Origin: Daphnia carinata
Taxonomy: Eukaryota; Arthropoda; Branchiopoda; Diplostraca; Daphniidae
Length of the DNA: 64,000 bases
Direction of reading: 5' to 3'
Assembly (NCBI RefSeq): GCF_022539665.2
Contig: NC_081333.1
Coordinates: 7,748,971-7,812,970, forward strand
Below the pieces are notes generated by a model. That model was not told the DNA's origin. It worked only from the letters and a program-made list of their open reading frames with translations, and did not search any database. Shown here piece by piece: positions 12,784 to 25,600 of the stretch. Made by a program: the position numbers and the translations under genes. The first letter of the stretch is position 1; each line of letters begins with the position of its first letter.

Positions 12784-12807
12784 ACAAAAACACCAATGCA
12801 GAATAGC

Positions 12808-12813
12808 TTTAAT
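12808..12813 (-). terminator. Variant poly(A) signal for MCM4
   Basis: TTTAAT on + reads ATTAAA on the minus strand, about 130 nt past the MCM4 stop. Cleavage after it would place the end of the MCM4 transcript near 12785-12795, beside or overlapping the CHMP4 3' end. Confidence 0.4.
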
Positions 12814-12939
12814 GAAGTATTGGCGAAATGATAATTGTGTAGACAAAATAAAATAAAATCAACAGTGCCTTCGAACTGGCACATAATTGTTCGGTGCGCC
12901 GTGATGAATCAAAAGTTAGCTATTCAGTTACTCTCCTTG

Positions 12940-15900
12940 TTAATGACATATCCGGATAGAAGATCGACCGGCTACTACAACTACTCCATCATCTTGCAAA
13001 TCCTTCAATGCATCTTCGAACATTTCTCTGGTTATCATCTGCATAATAGACATTATCTTATTATAGTTATCGTTAAATAAAAATAAAACCGACGTACCAC
13101 AGCAGATCCCGATTTGAATTCGTTGAAGGCCTTTTGATAATTCAATGTGCTAATTTTCCCTTTCGATTCAATCATTTTGCGAAGAGCGGCCGCAATATCT
13201 CCACGCTTCTTCCTTGCCATTGAACTCAGCCCAGTGGTGAGGATGTTGACATCAATTTTGCCTGACATGGGGTCAGTGGCAGACTGTTTCAACGCCTCGC
13301 GATGCAAGCTACATACGTAAACGAAAGAATAATAATAAGCGTCTTGTACAAGGTGATCCTATAAAATCTTACCGATATGCTTCTTCAACATCGTGAACTT
13401 CGACGACTTCAGAATATCGGACTTTAGCATGGGCTTCTGAAAGGCGTATAAGGGATTCCAGTTGTCGAGGGTATGCAGACACTTGGCCACGACCACTACC
13501 GATTCTTCTCATCTCCACATAGGCCTCAACCAGACGTACGGTGGCTGCGTCATTCAACATTGGATTAATATGCTCTTTTCCATAAGCCATGTAATCCCGC
13601 AAAACATCGAGATCCTAATAAGGCAAAATTAAACCTTAAAAGGCAACAAATAAGAAAAGCAAAAAATTTCATAGCACTGTACCAGGAAATCAGTTTCGTT
13701 CTCTTCAGCTGCACTGTAATACAAGGAAACCAAGTGACGAGCAAGGCGTTTGTCGTATAGCTCATCTTGAGGATCCAACATCAAAAAGATCAAGTCAAAT
13801 CTGTTCAGTCACTCAAATTATAGGTTTAACTGAAAGTGAATTTTCATTCCACAGATTACCTTGATAATAGCGTATGTGGTAGTTCAATGTTCTCAATGAT
13901 AGTTTTGTCTTTGTTCCACTGAGATTCGATTGGGTTCGCGCCAGCCAAGATAGATGTACGAGCATTTAGTTGACAGATAATGCCGGCTTTAGCAATACTC
14001 AAAGTTTGCTGCTCCATGACCTTAAACATAAAAATAGACATAATATGAGTTCATGCGTTTTTTAAATAAAAAAAAAATGTGTACTTCATGAAGGATACTG
14101 CGCGTGGCGTCCGACATTTTATCGAACTCGTCAATACAACAGATACCATTATCTGCCAAGACAAGAGCACCAGTCTGGAGCACGAGTTGCTTGGTTTCGG
14201 GGTCTTTGGTCACATATGCAGTAAGACCAACAGCTGAGCTTCCTTTGCCAGAAGTGTATTGTGACCGGGGAACCAAGTTAAAAATGTACTGCAGCAATTG
14301 AGACTTGCTGGTACCAGGGTCACCGCAGAGAAGGATGTTGATTTCGGAGCGGAAACCACCACGACCAACTTCCGTAAAGTCTTTCTTCGTACCCCCAAAG
14401 AGTTGAAGTAGTATACCCTTCTTAATATCTTCATTCTCGTAAATTGATGGAGCGATAGCACGAGCTAACCGTTCGTAGATATCCGGTTTCTTGGAAAGCT
14501 CATGGAGTAGAGCCTCTCGTTCAGCAGAAAAACGGGTTTCTTTCCTAAAGCAAATATATAATTTTGGAGCTAAGTGGGCAACTTTTTAAATAAAAAACTT
14601 CAAAATAAAACAAAAAATAATACCCTCGCTCGGTTTGATTGCGAAGACGGTGGGTATCAATTTTACGATAGTGCACAACATCGATGTGAGTTCGATAAAC
14701 TGATTTCACATTGCTGGCAAGTGGATTGACGCGCAAAGAAACAGCACGATAAATACCAGTCACGGTAACACGGTCACCTGGTTGAACTTTGTCGACCAAG
14801 TCATTATGAGCAAAGACAAACACAGTGTGGGGTGTCTGTCCTGCTGGCATGTCATCTGTTTCCCCAGCAAGCGTACAGATTTAAATGAAATCAGACGAAA
14901 TAGATAAATTTAAACCTATATTGTACCAGGTGATTCTTGAAGTTTAACCATTTGGCGATCAGAAAATTGCGATCGATTATGAATAATGGAAAATGAATAT
15001 CCTGTGTTGCACATTGCGCAAAGAGTTGGTTCCAAGATTCGGCCACGATCAACTTCTACAGAAGCAGTATTACTGCAAACGTTGCAACGAAAAAAGGCTT
15101 CGCGCATTTCGGGAATGATGTTGCTCGTACGAATAACCATTCCACTGATAGTGATTAATTGATCAATATCTAAACGAATGAAACTTTAATAGAAATGTTT
15201 CTTTTTTGACGTCAATTGACTATACCTTCCGGATTTAATGCACGCATGTTCTTGGTTTTATCGGCACTATAGGGCCTGACTTGGATCTGATGCGGAAGAA
15301 TGACATCTGGGTATTTCTCGAAGAACATTTCATTGACCGTCATGTCCAATGTTGGAATCACTTCTTGAGGATAACAAACCAACTGACGATAGAGATCTGG
15401 ATCGAAAGCTTTTAGATGAGTACAGTTCAGGTTCAAGAATGGGTCCTCCAAATCAGCAATCTAAGTTGGGCACCGTTGTAATACAGAGGCTATTCATTTA
15501 AATTACACATCTATTATTACCTGCTGTAATTCTTGAAGGTAATATGGTTCATTAACATCCATGTTTTCTCCCAAATCCTCTTCATCACTTTGTAAGAATT
15601 GAGTGATGAAGCGGCGGAATTTTGTTTTACACTGGGAGACAACGACATCAGTACCCCAAATGACAAGCTGGGGCCCCTCTGATTCTGCTTGTTCTCTAAT
15701 TGGAGTCAAATTTCCCTGCTGAAATTCAGATTAGGTCACATGAGTGATAGAATTGGCCATATGTGATTACCTCATTTGCTCCCAAATTTACTTGTCTGAC
15801 TTTTCTATCAGAACGAACATCAGGACGCTGATGCATGGGAGTACCTCTAGCTCCAGAACGTGGGGTTCGTAGAGACGAAATTGAACTTGGAGTTCCATAG

Positions 15901-16235
15901 TTCAGTGGGGAGTTTAAATCCAATTCGCTAATGGCTACAAAATGCATGAAAGTGAAAGATCCAAGTTATGACTGTTTTACAACATATGTGTATACCTCCC
16001 CCAGGGCTCATTCCAATATCCAGATCATGGTCGCCATTACGAGATGGAGTAGACGGCAGAGGAGCAACATCAGAAACGTCAGACATCGCTAGAGTGGATG
16101 CAATAAATTTAGGAACCTTGATTCCACATAGATACACTTATATGTTTAATGAAAATTACCTCCTGCAGAACGACGCCGAGATCTTTTACTGTTTGAGGCA
16201 CGGCTACTAGCATGACTTTTAGCAGGACTTGCCAT
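12940..16235 (-). CDS. MCM4: MCM4 replicative helicase subunit, 13 exons, 843 aa
   Basis: Subunit of the MCM2-7 hexamer, the ATP-driven core of the CMG helicase loaded at replication origins. Minus-strand exons: 16235-16160, 16088-15996, 15934-15771, 15718-15521, 15460-15226, 15169-14927, 14855-14624, 14544-14085, 14020-13860, 13800-13683, 13614-13373, 13308-13098, 13038-12940; phases close and the total is close to human (863 aa). The N-terminal tail (about 1-110) is Ser/Arg/Pro-rich, as expected for the regulatory region phosphorylated by CDK and DDK. Zinc-finger cysteines lie at about C284, C287, C306 and C309. AAA+ motifs: Walker A GDPGTSKS (about 488-495), Walker B CCIDEFDK (about 549-556), sensor-1 ANPIES, and the arginine finger in SRFD (about R621). 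The C-terminus keeps a winged-helix-like segment. It converges on CHMP4 and diverges from XKR; an E2F-type site lies upstream. No disruption seen. Confidence 0.97.
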
Positions 16236-16680
16236 TTTCACCAAGACTCAAACTTGTTACGACAGAAAAAATACAACAAACTTTTTCCTCAACAATTAAC
16301 ACATCAATCGGCACGCAAGCTCTTGATAGTGAAACACAGAGAAAGAGAATGCATTCGCGGGCAAAATGTTCTATGGGAGGAGCTTTCAGTAGAGCTATTG
16401 CCAAGTCACAAAGCTTCTTTTTTTAGCTTATAAGAAATTCATTTTGGAGCATAAATTAAACCCTATTAAAAAAGTTTTCTTAATGAACTTTGAAATATAT
16501 GGTAATTTTATTTAACTTCATACCGAACAATGTTAAAGTTTTATTTATGATTGACATTTTTCCCGCCAGGGGAAAGGTATACAACATGGAGTCCAAGGCC
16601 TTAGACGTCAAAACGCCCAGCGTGATTTGTATATAAAGAATTATACAATGCTTTAAATCCAAGTTGGTTGCTCAAAAGGT
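16236..16680. promoter_or_regulatory. Shared divergent promoter region of MCM4 and XKR with an E2F-type site
   Basis: The interval between the MCM4 start and the XKR leader contains TTTCCCGC at 16559-16566, a match to the E2F consensus. E2F control of MCM genes at the G1/S transition is well established in animals, so the site probably serves MCM4. Whether it also affects XKR is unknown. Confidence 0.45.
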
Positions 16681-16817
16681 ATTAGCTTGTGTGAAATTTC
16701 GTGAAGCTTCCTTCGATTCTAATTGTCTCGAAATCTAGAGATCATTCGGTTGCTCATGTCATCTACGTGGTTTGTGACTAGTGCGTGCATCAAAATTCCT
16801 ACACAGAGTTGTGACAG
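16680..16817 (+). other. 5' non-coding exon of the upstream XKR gene (5' end approximate)
   Basis: A donor (TGACAG|GTAAATAC) ends at 16817. The matching acceptor (ttttcccacag) at 17178 leaves 33 nt of leader before the XKR start codon. The 361-nt intron separates promoter and coding exon. The 5' limit is arbitrary, since no clear initiator was identified. Confidence 0.55.
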
Positions 16818-17211
16818 GTAAATACGACCGAAAATGCCTTGAAATAAAGTTATTAAAAATCATTGTAATGAGTGATAGCTTACGAGAGCGCTGGAAACAT
16901 AGTTGTTGTTATTTTTTACCAGGTCTTACATGTAAGCACTAAAACCAACAAGAGTGGTTGTCATGTCATTATATGGTGCACTCTCAATATTGATAAAATG
17001 CTGTAGTTTTCTTTTTCACAAGAAAAGAAATTTGAACACAGTAGTTTCCAGAATTACTTTTTTGCTTTTGTTCTTATTGTGTCATGCAGATGGCTTGCTG
17101 TGTTTTTCCCTAACATTATAAGTACTGTGTTGAAAAATGGGTATACATTAATTTTCTAATTTGTTACTTTTCCCACAGAATATCCTTTGTTGGAGAAATC
17201 AGTTGGCCACC

Positions 17212-19628
17212 ATGTCTCAAGAATTCCTTCCTTTGTGTGATGTGTTATTCAACATCATTTCGATGGCGTCGTATTTTTGCGACGTTGTGTTCGACGTAAT
17301 CACTGCCTACACCTTATATCAGCAGCAGCAATATGTTTGGCTTACCCTGGCCGTACTATTCATCACCTCGTCATTGATTGTCAGTCAATTGCTCTCGGCC
17401 AAATGGTTCCTTGAGCGACATTCATCCTGCCAACCAACAAACAACGAGGATAATGATGAGAAGGATGTCAATAGAGGATCGCTAATAGCTATGCATTTAG
17501 CTGGAATAGGAGTCTTGTGGCGCTACTCCAAACTCTTCATCCCAGTGGACTTGCGGATTGTGAAACACGAAGTGCGTGATTTGTGCATGCTACGACTAGT
17601 TCATGCCTTTATCGAAGCCGCACCTATGTTGCTAGTGCAATTATACTTGATATGGCTCAAACCACATCGCGACGATGTCAAAGATTTGAACATAGTGTCT
17701 ACGGTGTTGTCGCTGGTCAGCGTCTGTTGGGCTTTAGCCTCCTTCAACAAAAACGTTCGTCGCCAAAACGTTCACAAATTGGTACTCACCTGGCTGGGTG
17801 TCATCTTCCAATTCCTTTGGCGACTAGGAACCGTAACGTCAAGAGCGATCGCCTTAACTGTCTACGCCACTGTATATGGTTACTGGGTCTTTCTGGTGAT
17901 CGGGCTTCATTGGCTCAGCATGTTTTTTTGGCTAATATCACCACGCAACGTCTTCCATGGTGACAAGATGTCCAAGATAAAGAAAGACGCCTATTGCGCT
18001 CTGATTGCTGTCGTCTACATCTTCTGCTACGTCAACTTGCAGCACGTAAATCCACGAATGAAGATGGCTGCATTTTACGTAACAATGTTTCTGGAGAACA
18101 CCCTTCTAGTGGCCGTCTGGCTAATCGGCGTTCACCGCGATGAGCCTTGGTATCACGAGTTAGCTACTGTCACTATGTTTCTTTCATTCGTCGTCGGCGT
18201 TTTCTTCCTGGGCATTTATTATCGATACTTTCACGTCAAGCGGCTGAGTTACCCATCGACGGGGTCATACCCGACGAACAATAACCCACCCGAGCCATAT
18301 TCTTACGTCACGCCTTCTGGCACCTACGTCGTTAGCGAAAGCATTTCAAATCCGGATGGTCTATCAAAGAACAATAGCAACAATCCAGTAAGTAGGAGTT
18401 GTTTCTTTTGTTCCGATCTTTTAAAATTGTTACTCTTTAAATTACTTACAGAATTCCGGGACGTTCATCAAGCAAAATGGCCATACAGTGTATTGCACTG
18501 ATAATCCACACTACGTGCCCGGCGTGTTTAATTGCCGATTCAATCCCGCGATGATGCGCAAGAAGAAAAAGCCGACGACATTCGTCCCCCCACCCGTGCC
18601 AGTTTTACCTTCCATGACAGTGAACGGAGGAGGCAAAATGTCACAACCGTTCTGGAAACGGCCTTTGCATCCGCGTTCCGGCTCGAGTGAGAACGAAGGA
18701 AGTATTTGCTCTCGTATAGATATCCAGCTCAAGTTGCAGGAAAAGAAGCGCCAACAGCTGGCAGAGCTTCGTGTAATTGAAGAGGAAATCAAACAAGGAA
18801 AGCTCAAGAGGCCACCGCAGAGCGATGTCAGCGAGTCTGGCACGCTCAAGCAGCCCATCCCCCGCTCTAAAAAACAGCCGTGGCCCAGTGGTCCTTCGGT
18901 GCCCGAACCGCCCATCTTTGCCTACGGCTCTCAAGGTATTTACGACTATGGTTATCCCTAAATGTAATGACACATTTACGATCTCATGTTGATTGACACA
19001 GGTGAATCAGGACATCGAAAATACCGATCAAAGACTCCAGAAATCCTTCTATCAGCGCATCATTTGGAACATTCGCGAGTATATTACGATTATTGCGATC
19101 CCCGCTGGAGAAATGGGCCGTCATACCACCCGCAGGGCTCAGTGGAGTCTGGTACAGCTCAATGGGATCGAACGTACACGGTGACATCCGTGAGTTCCAA
19201 AAGCGGTGGCGGTGGCGGCGGTGTCATTTACAAATCCTACCGCAACCCGTCTGACATTGACAGTCAAATCTCACTGCCGCGGTCGTATACGCTGCCGCGT
19301 GAGTTCAAGTACAAGAAGCCAAAGTCCCGCAAAGCCATCCGCACGGAGCATTTTATTCATTCGACAAATTCCAGCGATGGTAAAGCTATTATTCTCTGCG
19401 TTCGGTTCATCGTGTTACTTCTTTACGATCATTTTATGTCTTTTTTTTTCTTCAGGTGACGTCGATTCGGCAGACGACAATGACGTGGACGAAACACCAG
19501 GTTCGGTTATGCCGCCTTCCCTGCCGCCTCATCCACACGCGCTTCCGTACGCTTACGGCAACCGCAATCAAATGCAATCACCCTTCAGAAGCTGGGGCTT
19601 GCCCAATCAGCACGAAACGAAGCTTTAA
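17212..19628 (+). CDS. XK-related protein (XKR family, XKR4/6-like), 4 coding exons, 736 aa
   Basis: Polytopic plasma-membrane protein of the XK/Kell-related family; some vertebrate members (XKR4, XKR8, XKR9) are caspase-activated phospholipid scramblases. Exons 17212-18387, 18452-18935, 19002-19379, 19456-19628; introns 64, 66 and 76 nt; phases close. The start has a near-perfect context (gccaccATG) and opens directly into the family N-terminus. Membrane segments are visible around residues 10-35, 42-62, 160-178, 190-203, 212-243, 260-275, 286-306 and 318-338. The family signature is clear: LWRYSKL (about 102-108), KHEVRDLCMLRL (about 118-129), FIEAAPMLLVQLY (about 133-145), and GLHW plus FLENTLLVAVWL further on. 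The tail (about 343-736) is hydrophilic, with a coiled-coil-like KLQEKKRQQLAELRVIEEEI stretch, a Gly run and a Pro/His-rich end. Vertebrate orthology cannot be fixed by eye. A paralogue lies 6.7 kb downstream in opposite orientation. Confidence 0.94.
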
Positions 19629-22600
19629 AAAATAAAAAAAACAACCGACAGGAAGACCTTTTCATTTCTGTAATACCAGACGCAATTACCCCAACAGAGA
19701 AGAAGAAAAACAAGAAAAAAACATGAAACATTAAAAACTCCACCGTGAAATGCTCACTCTCCGTTTACGGGTCGTCTCCAGGACTTGGTTCCTTTTGTTG
19801 TTGTTTATTGTTACCGCTCCCTTTTCCCTCATTCTCATCATCTTGTTTTTTTGTTGTTTTTTTTCCTTCACCTAAACTCAACCCACCTTGCACAATCCGT
19901 GAAAGATATTGACCAAAAGTTTACCTTTTTCTCGATTTTGACGCAATGTCATGAAAACGAAGTATTTTCGGCGAGGTTTTTGTTGTTTTGTTTCGAAAGT
20001 GATTGATTTTCATGCGTTTGTGTGATCAGCGGACAGGCATTGTTTTTTTTTTGTTTTTTTCCTGGAATTGGTTGTACAGTTCCGTCCATGATGACGTTTT
20101 GTGTTTATTTTCTACCGCATGCGCATTTTTTTTTTTTGACAATTTTGATTTTGCTACGAAGTTGTTATTGAAGGCCTTTTTTTTGTAAGCGCCGTGTTTC
20201 ATACTTTCTGTAACCAGAAGTGCCACAGGTGAAAAGTTTGTTATTAATTCATTGTACCGTGTTTCTCTATCGACTGAGCCAACTGTATTTAAGACTACAA
20301 CTCCAGAGACGGACAAAAAAAAAAACAGAAACTCACAACGAAAAGAAAAATGGCCGACCCCGACCAAAATTGTTTTTCTCTTCGTGCTACGCAAAAAGAA
20401 AATTAATAAATATTCGTTGTCGCTCTATTATTGCAATTCAGATGACGTGCTTTTTTTCAGTTGATTGTTTCCTGAATTATATCTATTGATGAATCAAATA
20501 TGCATTTTGCCTTTCGTTTTTTTTTTTTTCGTTTGGCGTGCACGAAACCAGTTGAACGAGTTTGGCACGATGGAACGTGGAATGACTGGAAGGGTAAACA
20601 GCTGTGGGAGACTCGCTTTACAATTTCACTGGCATTTTTTTTTTGTCCTGTTCTCTGGTCGATATCGAAATATTTATTCGTTGAAAACCAGCGAGTGCTT
20701 TGCTTCAAATGTCAATTTTATTCAAATTTCTCTCGCCTCGTTTTTCCTTGTTCGTTTTCTTCCCCCTTTTTTTCCCATCGTTTTATCCAGCAGTGTCGAA
20801 GCACGGTTGTACGCACATCCATAGCGTGGGGACGGGCTGAATATTTGCCGCTTTGTATATACACCCACTCTACATATGCAGGCGATTTAGTGTGTTAGAC
20901 TGTATTTCTTTTCTCCCCCCCCCCCACAAACCGTAGGCGGTGGGTGAGCATCGGTTTAACACAAGCCGGAAGAATCTTTAATTCTCTATACCCAGGAATA
21001 GGGGAAAGGAGTAAAAAAAAAAAAAAAATACCTCAAGAAGAGGACGAAGAAATAAGACAAAAAAAGAAACTGAAATGGGAAGAGACAATGATAAAAAAAA
21101 AGTGCCGACGCGAGGATGAAATGTATTGATGTACATGTGTATATTAGTAGAGATACACTGCGCCATGTGTATACCGAATCATGTTACTCGAAATCTAGAA
21201 AGGAAGAGAGAAAAGGGTTTTGGAAAGCGGGCAAAAAAAAAAATGTTTTATCAAGTCATCAGACACGCACCAGTGGATTTCGCGATTCTCCAGCGAGATG
21301 GAAACCCGGTTTCTCAAACATTCTAAGCCGAAAAACGCATACCTTCGTCCTCGTTATTTTGTTTGTTTGTTTTTTTTTCTCTTTCTCTTTCTCTCTCTCT
21401 CGTCTATATCAGTAGAGGGCTTTGTTGACAGCGTCAATGGAGCGGAAACATGTTTTTTCTTTCCCGAAAATCCAGGTGGATATTTTTTTTTGTGCCCTCG
21501 TTTGTTTGTTTTTTTCTGAAATTTAATACTTTTTGAAATGTTGGGATTGTTGTCTTCGTTATTTCTCGTTTCCTCTTTTGTTACATTTTTCTCGCATTTG
21601 TTAAATCGTAGTGCGACGCCGTGGAAAATAAAAATTCACAGAGTCATTTTCGTTATCAAATGCCGCCTACTGTGACGCAATAGTTCGGGCACGTACATTG
21701 GACGAGAATTTAATTGTGTGTGTGGTTGGTTGGTTGTTGTTTTTTTTTTTTCAACGTCGCCGCCGACTCTTTCGAATCATTTGTTTCTTTTCTGGAAATG
21801 ATCAAGAGATTTCTTTTGTTTGATTCGGCAGCTTTCCCTATAACTTCTCTTTGCAATACACATTTACAGGCTCCCATTTTTGTTGTGTATTCTATAAACA
21901 TCATCTATCTCTTCGACCGTTCGTGTGTGTGTGGGGGGGTCTCTATCTCGGTCTCATGTCGCTTATATTTTTATTTCATTTTTTTTAGTAGATCAGTGTC
22001 TTTGATTGTCGGCAGATGTTTTATACAGAAATAGAAGTTGTATATTATTTCTGTTGTTATTTTTGAATCGAACCAGAGGGCAAAAGCGCCGTAGCACAGG
22101 TTGGACATTCCTCTTAGTCGGTTGGTGGCGGTTTTTTTTTTTGGTTCCTCTTCTTTTATTCTCCTGTTCATTTTTGAATATATTTGTTTCGTCTCAGTTG
22201 ATGTTGCAGGAAAAAGGAAAGAAAGAAAATGAAAGAGAGGGGGGAGAAAGATTTCTTATCATTATCAATTCAAAATGTCACAATGGACGGCTGCATCCCC
22301 TTCACGTGAATCGAAATGATTGTTACGTTTCAAGAGAGCGAGTCGGAGTTCAGGTAGACTGCTTCCCACCCCCCAAAAGAAAGAGAGATTAGGAAAAAAA
22401 ACGAAATGTTTTAAACCATTCCGCTTAGTTATCGTCGTTTCTGCGATTTTGGAAATGTCGATGTTACAGTTCTTCCATCGTTGGGAAACCATTGCTATTG
22501 CGTTTGGCTGTTCTCCGAAACACTCCCATTGTTATGTAATCGTCCACGTTGGCTAATACCTGATAACGATCGTCACAGCGAAGTCGATTCGAATACATGG

Positions 22601-25600
22601 GCTGTTTTTACAACCGGACGGGCAACATCTCTTCGCCAAGGACGTGTCTTTCTCGGCGTCTCATTAATTTTTACAGCCTTTAATCAATTGTTACGTAAAC
22701 GGAGCTTATAGGGAAGGGTTCTATCACGAACTATCGTGGTTCTTCAACGTTTTAAATCTTGATAGTTATGCAATCAGTTCCGGGAATGGCAATTTCTTGA
22801 TCTTGACTTTTCGTTTGTCTTCGTTAAAACGTCCGTCTTTTATTCCGCATTTTCTACCTCCGTCCACAGATCTCTCGTAACGAGTGGAGTTGGCACTCTT
22901 CTTAGGTGACGTTGCACATCAAATCTCTTTCTCTGTAACTGATTACAGTTGGCTTCGTATTTTACAAAAGAGCCGATTTCCCTTTCGACGTTCGTTTTTC
23001 AATTCCGTGATTCTTTCGCTGTTGCGATCAGAGAGATAAATCGAAGGCTATCGCACGCTGTTCCAGCCGCTTTTTCGGCTAACATTCAAAGGGAAAACTT
23101 CTCTTTTTCTCAAACATGAAATAATGAAATGAAAAACAAAGAGAAAAGAAATATATTCAACGAAGTGTGGCGAAGCACAAAGTCGTTTCCAGCATTTGTG
23201 ATTGTTTATTTTATTTCCTCTCCCTTTTCTTCCTCTTTTTATTTGTAGCCCTTCACATTTTCTGCTATTGTTGAATAAGTCAGAGACTATCAAGAGCAAA
23301 AAAAAAAAAAAAAAAAGCAACGAATAAGAAGTGAAAACCGGCGTCTCTTGTATATGTGTGTAGCACGAAGCCGCCATAGCGCTATAGTGATGGAAAAATT
23401 CAGCGTGACCGGCATCGGGAAAGATTCCCGCTGTGGTTCGTGATGAATGTCCCGCGGACCCGCTCCCTTATATATATTACGAATACGTAGATATCTAAAT
23501 AGCTACAATAACTATTTATATCCGTGTGTGTAGACGAGTACAGCGTGTACTTGCACGTGATACGTGTATGCACGTCGTAACACTCCCATCCCGCAGTTCT
23601 CAATTCAAACTTTTAATCAGCAACGTAATTATGAATCATCCCTTCCTTTTTCAACAGCCTTTTCTTTGTTTTTTTTGTTTTTTTTTCCTGTCTTCCCCCC
23701 TTTCATTTCTATTTTCTCTTAGTTTTCGTGAAGCTATACCTTATTAGTCTTGGTCGCCTTTTTATGGAATCAGCCCTCATCGCATCTCTGAGAGGCTCCA
23801 CTCTTTTCTTCAGTTTCTCGGCCCACCTTTCGACTATAGAACATCGACATTCTTTATTTTTTAAAGAACTAGAAAGGACAGAAGAGAGAGATCGAGATTG
23901 TAGTAGACGTATAAAATGTTTTCCCCCGGCTGATAGCACCGAAAATGAGGACGGCCATCCGTTTTCGGTCAATTTCGAATCGAGAAAAATAAAAGAAGAG
24001 AAAGAGAAGAAGATATGCGGCGTGTAAACAAGCATCGATAATGATTGAATGGGCTGTTAACGATGCGGCGGACGTGATAAATCAGTCGACGTCGCGTCGA
24101 TGTGACGTTAATCAGCTTTGTGTGCGTATGAGAGAGGCCCGAACGAACCAACACAGCCTTTTAAACGAATACATTTCTTACAAGTCTTCTCCTTTTTTTT
24201 CCGAAGATCTGAGAATGAAAGAATGGAAAGAAATACACAAGAAAACAACAACAAGAGAAGGAAACTGATAAAAGGCGAGGATGCGAAGGAAAAAAAAATA
24301 ATAAGAAAGGTTAAAAACGTTGAAAAATGAAAGAAGAATAAACGAAGAGAGGACGAAGGAGGAATCACAGGTGGCCTGGGTCTTGTGCGTAGAGAAGTTT
24401 GAAAATTCATGCGATGATCTGTCGCTTTCCACCTGGTCCGGAAAAAGAAAAAAGAGAGGGAAACGAATCAGCACACATCCATAGCCCGTGTGTACTAATA
24501 TACAAGATTTTTCGAAGAAAGACCCTCGAGAGCTCTATTTCCTGAGCCCCACTTCTTGAAAGATCTTGAAGCATTGTCTGGACTGGTGAACAATAGTCCA
24601 CTTTCTTCTAATGGTAATTGCCAATCTCGAAATGGCTTGCCGCTTTGGCTACCCTTTTTCCCTATTATTCGAGCCCCCGCTTGATTGATAGAGTCATGAA
24701 GTGGTTCTCGGAACTGGCCAAGACAAGGCCATGTTACATAGCCGTGCACGGCAATAGAAGAGACACCGACATTTTTTCCTCTTAAATGTTTATGCATCTA
24801 GCAGAGACTCTTTTCCCCTCAGAGAGGCTCCCAAAGCGAAAGGATTCACGCTCCAATCGGTTATTTAATGAAGTCTATAACGCCAAAATAGATTAAAGGC
24901 GCAACAAAGCGAAGAGAAAAAGAAATGAGAAGACGATTGAGAGAGAAATGCTATAGAATTTTTAGAATCAAAGACGGCCAAAAAAGAAGAAAAGAGCTGC
25001 CGGGGTCGTAGAAATTCATTTACGACGTTCATTAAGTGCTGCAAACGACCAATTACGACAGAGTTTCAAGGGGACTAACAGCACAAGGACCGCGCGGCGC
25101 TGTTGCGCAAATTATTACATATGCTTTTCGTTTTCTTTCCCTCCAAACCGGCTTGATGATGTCGGCTTCTGTCTGTGTCATTTACAACGCCCAGACACAC
25201 ACATCGAGTAGCAGCGGTTTAGACGTTGCGCACGCCAGCCACAAAAGAAAACTCGGACGAAGAAATCACGAAAAAGAAAAACAAAAGAAAAACGAAATTT
25301 TTCTTTCGCTTCACTTTTGATTGTTATGATTATTTAGACTCCAGGTGGGTACGAGTAGTAAGTCGTACGAAACGCGCTCGTTTGTCAGGTGCCGGGTGAA
25401 AGAGTATTTTTTTTTTTTTTCTTTTTCCCCCCATGAACGTCCTTTATTCACGCGCTGCGGGCATCTACCGTTAACGCGCACATAGTGTGGCTGAATGTGC
25501 ACATAGAAGTGCACGGTAATGAACAAACGAGTCGTTGCGGCGCGGTTAAGTTTTTTAAATTTTTTTTATTATTTTCGTGCGCGGCTGCAATTATACGCCC

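Noticed and set aside
17161-17211. Upstream in-frame extension of the XKR protein from a TTG
   Set aside because: It crosses the splice acceptor at 17178; the ATG at 17212 has a near-perfect context and gives the family N-terminus.
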